From the NCBI GenBank assembly GCA_034675505.1, contig JAUCDD010000006.1:47613-111612 (forward strand): a stretch of DNA of 64,000 nucleotides, given 5' to 3'. The translations under genes and the position numbers were made by a program. Positions 41,510-51,299 of this stretch are shown one piece after another (positions within the stretch are counted from its first letter, which is position 1; the number at the start of each line of letters is the position of its first letter). The stretch is from Melaminivora sp034675505 (GTDB lineage: Bacteria > Pseudomonadota > Gammaproteobacteria > Burkholderiales > Burkholderiaceae_C). The notes below the pieces were generated by a model that did no database searches, was not told where the DNA came from, and saw nothing but the letters and a program-made list of their open reading frames with translations.

Positions 41510-41944
41510 ATGACGCTGCGCTACCTGCTGGACACCAACATCGTCAGCTACTTCCTGCGCCGCAGCAGCGCCGTGCTGGAGCAGCGCATGGTGCTGGCCC
41601 TGCAGCACCAGGAATGCGCGCTTTCAGCCATCACGCGCGCCGAGCTGCGCTACGGGCAGGCCGCCATGGCGGTGGATGACCGACGGCGGATGCTGGTCGA
41701 TGGCGTGCTGCTGCAACTGCCCTGCCTGCCGTGGACGCACGCCGCTGCTGACCGCTACGGCGAGCTGAAGGACTTCCTGCGCCGCCAGGGCCGGCCCATT
41801 GGCGAACTGGACACGCAGATTGCCGCGCAGGCGCTGGCCGAGGAGCTGGTGCTGGTGACCCACAACACACGGCATTTCGCCGCCTTGCCGGGTCTGGCAT
41901 TGCAGGACTGGATGCTGGAGCAGGACGGCGCGCCGGTGGCTTGA
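41510..41944 (+). CDS. vapC: VapC-type PIN domain ribonuclease toxin
   Basis: A 144-residue PIN-domain nuclease. The acidic metal-binding residues are visible: YLLDTNIVSYF (Asp), ITRAELRYG (Glu), GELDTQIAAQAL (Asp), with VTHNTRHFAALPGL at the end. VapC proteins cleave specific RNAs, often initiator tRNA or rRNA, when released from VapB. It follows vapB by 13 bases. Convergent with the enoyl-CoA hydratase-like gene 44 bases later. Confidence 0.9.
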   Translation: MTLRYLLDTNIVSYFLRRSSAVLEQRMVLALQHQECALSAITRAELRYGQAAMAVDDRRRMLVDGVLLQLPCLPWTHAAADRYGELKDFLRRQGRPIGELDTQIAAQALAEELVLVTHNTRHFAALPGLALQDWMLEQDGAPVA

Positions 41945-41988
41945 CCCTTGCGGCCAGATTCGCAGCGGTGCGCCAATACGCCCGCCCG

Positions 41989-42792
41989 TCAGCGCCCCCG
42001 GAATTCCGCCTTCCTCTTGCCAAAGAACGCCGCGATGCCCTCCTGCATGTCCGCCGTGCGCGCGCTCGCGGCGAAGCCGTCCAGCTCGGCCTGCAGCTGC
42101 TCGGGCAGGCTGCGGTCGAAGCTCTGGCGCATCAGGCGGCGCATGCGGCCGTAGGCGCGTGTCGGGCCGGCGGCCAGGCGCGTCGCCAGGGCCGTGCAGG
42201 TAGCGTCCAGCTCCTGCCCGGGCACGACGCGGTTGATCAGGCCCATCTGCAGGGCCTGGTCCGCGTCGTAGCTGTCGCCCAGCATCGAAATCTCCAGCGC
42301 CCGGCGCAGGCCTACCAGCCGGGGCAGGGCCCAGGAGCCGCCCAGGTCGCAGTTGGTGCCCAGGTTGATGTAGGCCATGTTGAACTTCGTGCCCTCGGCC
42401 GCCAGCACGAAGTCGCACATCAGCGCCAGCGACAGGCCGCCGCCGGCCACGGCGCCGTGCACCTGGGCCATCACCGGCGCATCCAGCGCGTGCAGCAGCG
42501 CCAGGGCCTGGTTCATGGTGCTGATGAGCTCGCGCGCGGCCTGCTCGACGTCATCCCGCATCGACGCCAGGTCGCCCCCCGCCATGAAGACCCGGCCTGC
42601 GCCCTTGAGCAGCACGGCGCGCACGCTGTCATCCGCCGCGATGCCGCGCATGGCTGCCAGGAAGGCCTGCGCCATCGGCAGGTCGAGCGCGTTCAGCGCC
42701 TGCGGGCGGTTGAATTGCAGCGTCACCAGGCCGCCCGTGCGCTGGACGAGCAGGGGTGCAGGCGCAGCGTGGCCGGCCGTGGCGGGGGTCAT
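41989..42792 (-). CDS. Enoyl-CoA hydratase/isomerase family protein
   Basis: A 267-residue crotonase-fold protein: LVTLQFNRPQALNALD, FMAGGDLASMRDD and HGAVAGGGLSLALMCDFVLAAEG form the CoA-binding and oxyanion-hole regions. The usual catalytic glutamates of enoyl-CoA hydratase are not obvious (VHGAVAGGG and GTNCDLGGSW at those positions), so it may be an isomerase or another crotonase-type enzyme. It lies 56 bases downstream of the acyl-CoA ligase on the same strand, separated by a copy of the dispersed repeat, and is the last gene of the liv set. A damaged inverted copy begins at 63257. Confidence 0.87.
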   Translation of the reverse strand: MTPATAGHAAPAPLLVQRTGGLVTLQFNRPQALNALDLPMAQAFLAAMRGIAADDSVRAVLLKGAGRVFMAGGDLASMRDDVEQAARELISTMNQALALLHALDAPVMAQVHGAVAGGGLSLALMCDFVLAAEGTKFNMAYINLGTNCDLGGSWALPRLVGLRRALEISMLGDSYDADQALQMGLINRVVPGQELDATCTALATRLAAGPTRAYGRMRRLMRQSFDRSLPEQLQAELDGFAASARTADMQEGIAAFFGKRKAEFRGR

Positions 42793-42848
42793 GTCAACTC
42801 CTTATTTGATAGCTGAAAGCCGTTGATCCACGCCGGCAAAGGGCCCGT
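42793..42848. repeat. Copy of the dispersed TTTGATAGCTGAAAGC / CGCCGGCAAAGG repeat
   Basis: The spacer between the ligase and the hydratase-like gene is almost entirely a copy of the dispersed repeat. It recurs in the right arm at about 63201-63256. Confidence 0.5.
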
Positions 42849-44650
42849 TCATGCATAAAGTGCCTCGATCTCGCCCGCGTAGGTCTTGTAGATGCTCGCG
42901 CGGCGCACCTTCATGGTGGCGGTGACTTCGCCGTCGTCGTGGTCCAGCTCCTTGGTGAGCAGGTGGAACTTGCGGATGTGCGCCACCTGCGCCAGGCGGG
43001 CGTTGCCGCCGGCGATCTCGCCCTCGATCAGCTGGCGCACCTCGGGCGTCTCGACCAGCGAGCGGAAGTGCGTGAAGGCGATGCGCCGCGCCTCGGCCCA
43101 TTTGCCCACGGTCTCCAGGTCGATCTGCACCAGGGCCGAGACGAACTTGCGCCCGTCGGCGATCACGATGCACTCCTTGATGAAGGGGCTGGCCTTCATG
43201 GCGCCCTCGATCTCGGTGGGCGTGAGGTTCTTGCCGCCGGCGGTGATCATGATGTCCTTGAGGCGATCGACGATCTTGAGCTGCCCGCCGGCCTCCTCGC
43301 GCACCACGTCGCCGGTGTGCAGCCAGCCGTCCTGGATGGTCTGCGCCGTGGCCTCGGGGTTCTTGTAGTAGCCGGCGAAGACCATCTCGCCCTGGATCTG
43401 GAATTCGCCCGTGTCCGGCGCGATGCGAAAACGCACGCCCTCGATCACCGGGCCGACGGTGCCGGGGGTGACTGCGGACAACCGGTGGCCCGTCACCATG
43501 CCGGTGGATTCGGTCAGGCCATAGACCTCGACCAGCGGCACGCCCAGGGTGCGGAAAAAGCGCACCACCTCGGGCGCGATGGGCGCGGCGCCGGTCAGCG
43601 CCACGCGCGCGCGGCGCAGGCCGATGAAGTTCTGCAGCGCGCGCAGCACCAGCCAGTAGTGCGCGCCGTAGCTGGCGCGCTCGGCCAGGCTCCACTCTTC
43701 GCGCGGCTTGTCCGCCAGCGGCGCGCAGGCGGCCATGGCGCGCGCATACAGCGCGCGGCGCAGGCGGCCGGTCTCCTGCATCTTGATGGTGATGGACGAG
43801 TGCAGCTTTTCCCAGATGCGCGGCACGCCCAGGAACAGGCTGGGGGCCACCTCGCGCAGGTCCTCCTGCACGGTGCGGATGGATTCGCCGAAGTTGACCG
43901 TGCAGCCCAGGTACAGGGGCACGAAGGTGGTCAGCATCTGCTCGGCCACGTGGCACAGCGGCAGATAGGACAGGTGCGAGGTATGGCCCGCCAGCTGCAG
44001 CCGCTCGGCAATGCCCGGCACCACGCCGCGCATGTTGCGCCAGGAAATCATGGCGCCCTTCGGAGCCCCGGTGGAGCCCGAGGTGTAGATCATCAGGCCG
44101 ATGTCATCGAGCTTTTGCCGCGCCAATAGCTCGTCGATGCGCGCCTGGCTGTGCGCCGCCTCGCCCATTTTTTCCACCTCGGCAAAGGGCACGATCAGGG
44201 CGCGCTGCTCGGGGGCAAAGCTGCGCAGGCCCTTGGTTTCCATGACGATGATTTTCTTCAGGCGCGGCAGCTGGGGCAGCGCCTCCAGCACCTTGTCGGT
44301 CTGCTCCTGGTCCTCGCAGACCATGATGTCGATATCGGCATGGCCGACGACGTAGGCGACCTCCGGGGATGGGCTGGTCGGATAGACGCCCACGGTAATG
44401 CCGCCCACCAGGCCCGCGCCCATCTGCGCGACCACCCATTCGATGCGGTTCTCGGCAATCACGCCGACGTGGCCGCCGGGGGGCAGGCCCAGCGCCAGCA
44501 GGCCCTGGCCGAAGTGGCTGGCGCGGCGGTAGTACTGGGCCCAGCTGAAGGGCTTCCAGATGCCGAAGTCCTTTTGCCGGATGGCGATGCGGCCCGCATC
44601 CTGCTGCGCGCGCTGGCGCAGCATCTGCGGCAGGGTGAGTTCGGGAAGAT

Positions 44651-44654
<4 letters not shown>
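42849..44654 (-). CDS. AMP-dependent long-chain-type acyl-CoA ligase
   Basis: A 601-residue adenylate-forming enzyme that activates a carboxylic acid to its CoA thioester. The AMP-binding loop MIYTSGSTGAPKGAMISW is near residue 195, VYGLTESTGMV near 380 and VDRLKDIMITAGGKNLTPTEIE with the C-terminal catalytic lysine near 480. The GTG at 44654 overlaps the livF stop codon (GTGA) and has AAGGTGG upstream, so translation is coupled to livF. Position within a Liv-type importer operon suggests that it activates the imported acid. The substrate is unknown. This copy is intact; the right-arm copy has at least six disruptions. Confidence 0.88.
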
Positions 44655-45468
<814 letters not shown>

Positions 45469-45479
45469 GGCGATGTGCG

Positions 45480-45612
45480 GGGGCGGCTTTTGCTCCTTCC
45501 CCCTTTGGGGAAGGCGGGGATGGGGGCCGGCGGGCGATGGGCAGGACGCCTGGAGCTGCGACCGTCGCTGGCCCCCACCCCAACCCTCCCCCAGAAGGGG
45601 AGGGAGCAGAAA
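45480..45612. repeat. GC-rich imperfect palindrome in the livK-livF spacer
   Basis: CTCCTTCCCCCTTTGGGGAA with GCGGGGATGGGGGCC on one side faces GGCCCCCACCCCAACCCTCC with AGAAGGGGAGGGAG on the other, around a 45-base centre. Similar sequence lies in the livM-livH spacer at 47885-48025 and in both right-arm equivalents. It is non-coding, though open frames run through it. Confidence 0.65.
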
Positions 45613-45615
45613 GGG

Positions 45616-46805
45616 TCAGAGCTTGATCCAGTCGGAGGCAGCGACCATCTTCTGCGCCTTCATGTCGGCGCGGTACACCCGGCCCACGGGGATGGAGTTG
45701 CCGCTGATGGTGATCGGCACGCCGATCAGCCCGCCGGTGTCGAAGTCCTTGATGGAGTTCAGCGCGGCTTTTGAGGTTGTCGCCGGTGAGCGGCTTGTTC
45801 GCCTCCAGCGTGCGCTTGGCCGACTCCAGGAACAGCATGGCGGCCAGGAAGCCCTGGGTGTAGGCCGTGCTCTGGTACTCCGGGCGCATGGCGCGGATCT
45901 TTTCCAGCATCGGCGCCTTTTCCGTGTCGTAGTAGTAGCGGTAGGGCATCACGCCCATAAAGCCCTCGCCGTCCGGGCCCATCTTCATGACGGTGGAGCT
46001 GTCCATGGTCCAGAAGGTGCCCATCCACTTGCTGGTCATGCCCTGCTGCTTGCCCTGGGTGATGAACTCGGGGATGGGCGCCAGGATGTAGCCGTGGAAG
46101 ATGGTGTAGTCGGGCGCGGCGCGGCGCAGCTTGATGACCTTCGGTGGACACGTCCACGCTGCCGGCGGGCGTCATGATCTTGACGGGCACCGACAGGCCC
46201 AGTTTCTTGGCCAGCGCCTCGCTGGATTCGATGGGGTCGCGGCCGAACTCGGAGTCGGAATAGACGAAGGCCACCTTGGCGCCCGGCTTTTCCTTGGCGA
46301 TGTGCTTGAGCAGGATGCCGAACATCTCGGTGTAGTCCGGCCCGACCAGGAACTGGTGCGGGTACTTCTTGGGGTCGTTCAGCTCGGTGGCGAACGAGGC
46401 GCCGGCCATGAGGATGTTGCCGTTGCGGTCCAGCTCGGGGTTGATGGTCTTGGCAAAGCCGGTGGAGTCGCCGTAGTACAGATTCACCTTGTTCTGGCTG
46501 GTGATCTTCTTGAACGCGGCCACCGACACGTCGACCTTGTAGCCCGTGTCCTCGGGCACGTATTTCACCTTGCGGCCCTTGATGCCGCCGGGGTCGTTGA
46601 CGATCTTCACGTAGTCCTGGATGCCGGCATTAATGCCCACGCCGGCAAAGGCGAACACGCCCGTCATGGGGATGGAGCCGCCGATGACGATCTCGTCGGC
46701 GCCCTGGGCCAGCACCGACAGCGGCTGGGTGAGCGCGGCCGCGCCGGCGGCTGCGGCCGTGAGCATGATGCTGCGGCGGCGGGTGGAAATGCGTTGCTGT
46801 GCCAT
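45616..46805 (-). pseudogene. livK: livK, branched-chain amino acid-type substrate-binding protein (frame broken twice in this copy)
   Basis: The periplasmic binding protein of the Liv-type importer, about 395 residues when intact (see 59224-60411). Compared with the right arm this copy has one extra T at about 46139-46141 and one extra base with local substitutions at about 45768-45776, which together split it into overlapping frames. The N-terminus (MAQQRISTRRRSIMLTAAAAGAAAL) carries a twin-arginine-like signal. The breaks are probably consensus errors. Confidence 0.8.
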
Positions 46806-46831
46806 GTCTGTCTCCTGGTTTGCGGGGTGGG

Positions 46832-47869
46832 TCAATTGCGGAAGGGCCACAGGTGGAAGAACCGGCGCGTGCGGCGCCACATTTCTGCGAGCCCCAGCGG
46901 CTCGAAGACCAGAAAACCGATGATCAGCGCGCCAAAGATCACCAGGCGCACGGGCGAGAGGAACACCGTCAGATCCGTGCCGCCGGGCAGCAGGTCGACG
47001 ATCAGCTTGAGCACTTCGGGCACCAGCGTCATGAACACCGCGCCCAGCACGCCGCCCAGGATCGAGCCGATGCCGCCGACGATGATGGCGGCCAGGAAGA
47101 AGATCGACAGCGACAGCGGAAAGCTCTCGGGCGTCACCACGCGGAAGAAATACGCCCACAGCCCGCCAGCCACGCCGGCGTAGAACGACGACAGGCCGAA
47201 CGACAGCAGCTTGTATTGCAGCAGCGGAATGCCCAGCACCTCGGCCGAGATGTCGCGGTCGCGGATCGCGATGAAGGCGCGGCCGATGCGCGTGCGAAAC
47301 AGGTTCGCCGCGCCCAGCAGCATCAGCACGGTGACGGGAACGATCAGCCAGTACAGGCGAAACGAGGTGTCGAGCACGGCGCCGAACAGTTGGCCGGGCT
47401 GCATGGACAGCCCGGCCGTGCCGCCGGTGATGGAGAAGTTGGCGAACAAAAAGTGCGCGATGAACGACGCCGCGATGGTCACGATGGCCAGGTACAGCCC
47501 CTTGACGCGCAGCGACGGGATCCCCACCACCATGCCGCCCAGCATGGCGACGAAGCCCCCGGCCAACAGGTTCAGCAGCAACGGCGTGCCCCAGCGCGCC
47601 TGCAGGATCGCCACCGTGTACGCGCCCAGCCCCATGAACGCCGCCTGCCCCAGGCTGACCAGCCCCGTATAGCCGGTGAGGATGTTCAGCCCCGTGCTGC
47701 TGGCGACGTTGATGGCGATGAGGCAGGCCAGGTAGAGCCAGTAGTCGCTGGCGACGAAGGGGAAGGCCACGAGCAGCACGGCTGCAATGCCCAGCCAGAC
47801 GTGCTGCGTGCGCGAGTCGAACAGCGCGGCGTCGGCGACGTAGGTTTCCTTGAAGGTTCCGATGCGCAT
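46832..47869 (-). CDS. livM: Branched-chain amino acid-type ABC permease LivM
   Basis: A 345-residue inner-membrane permease with about ten helices. The LivM family segments NILTGYTGLVSLGQAAFMGLGAY, GIPSLRVKGLYLAIVTIA and AVIGGIGSILG-type loop (VGGIGSILGGVLGAV) are clear, and FIAIRDRDISAEVLGIP is the cytoplasmic EAA-like loop contacting the ATPases. It pairs with LivH. A 26-base gap leads to livK. The right-arm copy has one extra A near 59021. Confidence 0.9.
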   Translation of the reverse strand: MRIGTFKETYVADAALFDSRTQHVWLGIAAVLLVAFPFVASDYWLYLACLIAINVASSTGLNILTGYTGLVSLGQAAFMGLGAYTVAILQARWGTPLLLNLLAGGFVAMLGGMVVGIPSLRVKGLYLAIVTIAASFIAHFLFANFSITGGTAGLSMQPGQLFGAVLDTSFRLYWLIVPVTVLMLLGAANLFRTRIGRAFIAIRDRDISAEVLGIPLLQYKLLSFGLSSFYAGVAGGLWAYFFRVVTPESFPLSLSIFFLAAIIVGGIGSILGGVLGAVFMTLVPEVLKLIVDLLPGGTDLTVFLSPVRLVIFGALIIGFLVFEPLGLAEMWRRTRRFFHLWPFRN

Positions 47870-47884
47870 GTCAGTGGGGAGTGA

Positions 47885-48025
47885 GGAGTGTCTGGGTGGG
47901 CCTCCCTCCCCCTCTGGGGGAGGGCTGGGGTGGGGGCCAGCGACGGTTGAGGGACCAAGTTCCGCGCCCACTGCGGGCCTGCCCCCATCCCTGCCTTCCC
48001 CCACAGGGGGAAGGAGCAAGTCAGA
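47885..48025. repeat. GC-rich imperfect palindrome in the livM-livH spacer
   Basis: CCTCCCTCCCCCTCTGGGGG and AGGGCTGGGGTGGGGGCCAG face CCCCCATCCCTGCCTTCCCC and CACAGGGGGAAGGAG. It is related to the palindrome in the livK-livF spacer, so one operon carries two copies. It may act as an mRNA stability hairpin. Confidence 0.6.
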
Positions 48026-48032
48026 GTGAGCC

Positions 48033-48914
48033 TCATAGTCTTTCGATCTCCCGCGTGCCGAACAGGCCATAGGGCCGCGCCATCAGGATGGCCACCAGCA
48101 CGATGAAGGTCGCCAGCAGTTTGTATTCGCCGCCCAGGTAGGCGCCGGCCAGCGCCTCCACCAGGCCGACCAGCACGCCGGCGACCAGCGCGCCCAGCAC
48201 GCTATCGAGCCCGCCGACGATCACGACCACCAGCACCGACAGGCCGAACACGCCCATGGAGGACGAGATGCCGCCGATGGAGCCGACGATGATCCCGGAC
48301 ACCGCGGCCAGCATGGCGGAGACCACCCAGGCCAGCGAGAACACGCGCGGCACGTTGATGCCCACCGAGTACGCCGCCCCCTGGTCGCTGGCCGTGGCGC
48401 GCAGCGCCACCCCGCCGCGCCAGTAGCGAAACACCAGCAGCACGGCGGCGATGAACACGGCGGCGATGACCGCGCCCCAGAACACCTTGGGCGCCAGGAA
48501 AGCCTCGCCGATCATGATGGGCTTGGTGGGCATGAAGTCCGGCAGGCGACGCTGGTCGGCGCTCCAGATCATCTCCACCAGCCCGACCAGCACCGAGCCC
48601 AGGCCCACGGTGACCATGAAGGCCGAGATCGGCGGCTCGCCCAGCAGCGGGCGGATCATGGTGCGCTCGATGACGGCGCCCAGCAGCCCGCTGGCCAGCA
48701 CGGCAGCGGGGATGGCCAGCCACAGCGGCAGCGACCACATGGCCGCGAAGGTGAAGAACAGATAGGCCCCGGCCATCAGCATCTCGCCGATGGCGATGTT
48801 CACCACCCGCGTGGCCTTGTAGACCATGACGAAGGCCAGGGCGGCCAGCGCGTACAGCCCGCCGCTGGCGATGCCGGTGAGGCTGATCTCGAACAGGTAC
48901 GCCCAATCCATCAT
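48033..48914 (-). CDS. livH: Branched-chain amino acid-type ABC permease LivH
   Basis: A 293-residue inner-membrane permease with eight or more helices: SGGLYALAALAFVMVYKATRVVNIAIGEMLMAGAY is the family start, then GLGSVLVGLVEMIW, the cytoplasmic loop RATASDQGAAYSVGINV, and IVGSIGGISSSMG near the end. It forms the membrane channel with LivM. The ATG overlaps the livG stop (ATGA), so the two are translationally coupled. The right-arm copy has two one-base insertions near 57550-57565. Confidence 0.91.
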   Translation of the reverse strand: MMDWAYLFEISLTGIASGGLYALAALAFVMVYKATRVVNIAIGEMLMAGAYLFFTFAAMWSLPLWLAIPAAVLASGLLGAVIERTMIRPLLGEPPISAFMVTVGLGSVLVGLVEMIWSADQRRLPDFMPTKPIMIGEAFLAPKVFWGAVIAAVFIAAVLLVFRYWRGGVALRATASDQGAAYSVGINVPRVFSLAWVVSAMLAAVSGIIVGSIGGISSSMGVFGLSVLVVVIVGGLDSVLGALVAGVLVGLVEALAGAYLGGEYKLLATFIVLVAILMARPYGLFGTREIERL

Positions 48915-49789
48915 GCGGCCCCCTGCGCAGCGGGTGCGGGCGCGCGCCCGGCGGCGGCCTGCAGCTTGGCGCGCAGCGCGCCCACGTCGCCCGAGCCGAG
49001 ATAGGCACGCGCCACCTCCGGGTCGGCCTGCACCACGGCCGGCGTGCCCTGGGCGATGACCTGGCCGAAGTTCAGCACCACGACGTGGTCCGACAGGTCC
49101 ATCACCATGCCCATGTCGTGCTCGACCATCAGCACCGTGGCGCCCCACTCGGCGCGCACGTCCAGGATGAAGCGCGCCATGTCCTCGGTCTCCTCGCGGT
49201 TCATGCCGGCCACAGGTTCATCGAGCATCAGCACTTCGGGCTGCATGGCCAGGGCCCGGGCCATCTCGACGCGCTTTTGCAGGCCGTAGGGCAGGGCGGC
49301 AACGGGGGCGTGGCGGATGTGGTCGATTTCCAGGAAGTCGATGATGCGCTCCTCGATGTCGCGGCGCAGCTCGGCTTCTTCGCGGCGCGCGCGGCCGACG
49401 TACAGCAGGGCGTCCAGCACATTGGTCTTCAGGTGCGCGTGGCGGCCGAGCTTGATGTTGTCCAGCACCGTCATGCCGCGGAACAGCGCGATGTTCTGGA
49501 AGCTGCGCGCCAGGCCCAGCCGCGCGCGCTCGGGCGGCGGGGTGCGGGTGATGTCCTGGCCTTTGAACCGGATGCTGCCGGCCGTGGGGCGGTAGAAGCC
49601 CGAAATCGTGTTGAACAGCGAGGTCTTGCCCGCGCCGTTGGGGCCGATGACGGCGGTGATCGAGCCGCGCTGCACGCCAAAGCCCACGCCCGAGAGCGCG
49701 CGCACGCCGCCAAAGGCCAGCGTCACGCCGTCCACCTGCAACAGCGGCGGGGCGGCGGCCTGCATGCCGGGCGCGGGGCTTGTCTCCAT
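48911..49789 (-). CDS. livG: Branched-chain amino acid-type ABC ATPase LivG
   Basis: A 292-residue ABC ATPase: Walker A IGPNGAGKTSLFNTISG, GLARSFQNIALF (Q-loop), an LPYGLQKRVEMARALA signature variant, Walker B LMLDEPVAGMN, and MVEHDMGMVMDLSDHVVVLNFG as H-loop region. It energises LivHM with LivF. It is the first gene of the leftward operon livG-livH-livM-livK-livF-ligase-hydratase and is divergent from the TetR gene. AGAGGA precedes the ATG. The right-arm copy has one extra C near 56433. Confidence 0.92.
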   Translation of the reverse strand: METSPAPGMQAAAPPLLQVDGVTLAFGGVRALSGVGFGVQRGSITAVIGPNGAGKTSLFNTISGFYRPTAGSIRFKGQDITRTPPPERARLGLARSFQNIALFRGMTVLDNIKLGRHAHLKTNVLDALLYVGRARREEAELRRDIEERIIDFLEIDHIRHAPVAALPYGLQKRVEMARALAMQPEVLMLDEPVAGMNREETEDMARFILDVRAEWGATVLMVEHDMGMVMDLSDHVVVLNFGQVIAQGTPAVVQADPEVARAYLGSGDVGALRAKLQAAAGRAPAPAAQGAA

Positions 49790-49921
49790 CGGTGTCCTCT
49801 AGGGGTTTGTGCGCAATCAGCAAGGGTTTACTGATGCGTAGACTGGTTACTTTGGAGTAGATTCTTGAGGTTGCCGCGCTGCAGCGGCATCGGGATTTAC
49901 CCGCCCACCAGGGTTACCCAT
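49790..49921. promoter_or_regulatory. Divergent promoter region livG / tetR-family gene
   Basis: This 132-base AT-richer spacer must hold both promoters and the operator of the TetR-type regulator. AGTAAACCCTTGCTGATTGC and GTAACCAGTCTACGCATCAG lie in the middle, with weak dyads but no clear palindrome I can assign. An identical copy in the right arm (56106-56237) shows no differences that I noticed. Confidence 0.45.
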
Positions 49922-50639
49922 ATGGCACCGACCACACCCCGACAACCCGCCGGCAGCGGCGCGCCAGCTGCCAAGGCGCCGGCACGCAGGCGCGCCGCGC
50001 CCGCCGCCGCCCCGTCGCCCTGGGCCGCCGCAGACGACCGCCAGCGCCAGCGCGAGGCCAAGCGCAACGCCGTGCTGACCACCGCCGCCGAGCTGTTCAA
50101 CGAGCGGGGCTTCCACGCCACCTCGCTGGACGACATCGCCGCGCGGCTGCACGTGAGCAAGCCCACGCTGTACTACTACGTCAAGAACAAGGACGAGATC
50201 CTGCTGGCCTGCGTGAGCAAGGGCCTGGACATGACGCTGGCCGGCATCGAGGCCTCGCGCGCCGCCGGCGGCAACGCGCTGGAGCAGCTGCGCGCGTGCA
50301 TGCAGGTGTACGCCGGCATCGTCATGCAACCCTTTGGCATGTGCCTGATCCGCGTGGGCGACGAGGAAGTGCCCGAGCCGGCCCGCACCGAGCTGCGGCG
50401 GCTGAAATCCGAGATCGACCTGGCGTTTCGCCGCTTGGTGGCGCAAGGGGGCGCAGGAGGGTTTGCTGGCGCCTTGCGACCCGAAGCTGACGGCCTTCGT
50501 GATCGCGGGCGCCTTGAGCTGGATTGGCCGCTGGTACCAGGCGGGCGGAAGCCTCTCGCCCGAGCAGATCGCGCAGCAGTGCATCGACACCCTGCTCGCC
50601 GGTGTCCTGGCGCGCGAAGCTACTCCAGCGCCGCGATGA
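49922..50639 (-). pseudogene. Strand note: encoded on plus strand; TetR family regulator, left-arm copy with one-base insertion
   Basis: This gene reads on the plus strand from ATG 49922 (the strand field here should be taken as plus). It encodes the TetR/AcrR regulator described at 55389-56105, but a run of five G at 50447-50451 (four in the right arm) shifts the frame after RRLVAQG, so the C-terminal 60 residues are scrambled. The first 175 residues are identical. The insertion is at a homopolymer and is most likely a consensus error. Confidence 0.75.
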
Positions 50640-50982
50640 CGAGCAGCACGAAGCCCGCCACCGCGATCAGGGCGTGCACGTAGATGATGGGCTTGGGCAG
50701 CAGCTGGCGCTTTTCCTGGTAGCCCAGGTTCAACAGCAGGCCGCCCAGCGAGGCGATGACCAGCAGCACCACGGCCCACAGCGCAAACCGTGGCAGGCCG
50801 ACGGTGAAGGCGCCGAACAGCAGCAGCGTCAGGCCCGCCGCGGCCAGCAGGCCGTGCGCCATGGCCAGCCATGCGGGCGGGTTGTGGTCGGCCGACAGGC
50901 GTATGCCCGCCATGATCAGGCCCCCTGCGGCGGCGAGGCCCAGCAGGGTGATGGCGGTCCAGAGAAGTACGGCGAGAGTCAT
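50620..50982 (-). CDS. Small four-helix membrane protein of unknown function
   Basis: A 120-residue integral membrane protein with four predicted helices (TLAVLLWTAITLLGLAAAGGLIMAG, AMAHGLLAAAGLTLLLFGAF, FALWAVVLLVIASLGGLLLNLG, YVHALIAVAGFVLLVIAAL). AAGGAG precedes the ATG at 50982. The 3' end overlaps that of the convergent TetR gene by 20 bases. No family name could be assigned. An identical-length intact copy lies at 55046-55408. Confidence 0.75.
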   Translation of the reverse strand: MTLAVLLWTAITLLGLAAAGGLIMAGIRLSADHNPPAWLAMAHGLLAAAGLTLLLFGAFTVGLPRFALWAVVLLVIASLGGLLLNLGYQEKRQLLPKPIIYVHALIAVAGFVLLVIAALE

Positions 50983-51299
50983 GGCAGCTCCTTCAGGTCG
51001 ATTGACGCAAGGGAGTGCCATGCGCCCGCCGCGTGGCGGAACAGGGACGCTCCCGAGACCTGCACGCGACCCCGAACGGGGCAGGGGGCGTGCAGGTGCC
51101 GGGCTTGGCGTGTGCAAGGCGGGGCGCTGCGCGGCAACGCCGGGTGGGTGCGCAGGCAGTTGCAGACGTGCTGCTCGGCTGGCCCCATGGTCGCGTCGAA
51201 CGCGGCCGCATTCAAGCAAAACGCGGCATTCGCCGGCTTCGTCCGACAACTGGGCTGTGAGCGCTGCGCCTTCGCCCGCCGAAAAGCGTATGGGCCGGG
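50983..51299. other. 317-base spacer without a recognisable gene
   Basis: GC-rich sequence between the small membrane protein and the glutathione S-transferase. Open frames on both strands lack ribosome binding sites and known motifs. The right-arm equivalent (54728-55045) differs by one extra C near 54977, which shows that no frame here is protected between the copies. Confidence 0.4.

Noticed and set aside
49922..50639. Strand of the left-arm TetR entry
   Set aside because: The feature is listed with a minus sign but the gene reads on the plus strand from 49,922; the note in its entry gives the correct orientation.
50979..51215. Small cysteine-containing frame between the membrane protein and the GST
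   Set aside because: No ribosome binding site and the frame is not preserved between the two arms (extra C near 54,977).
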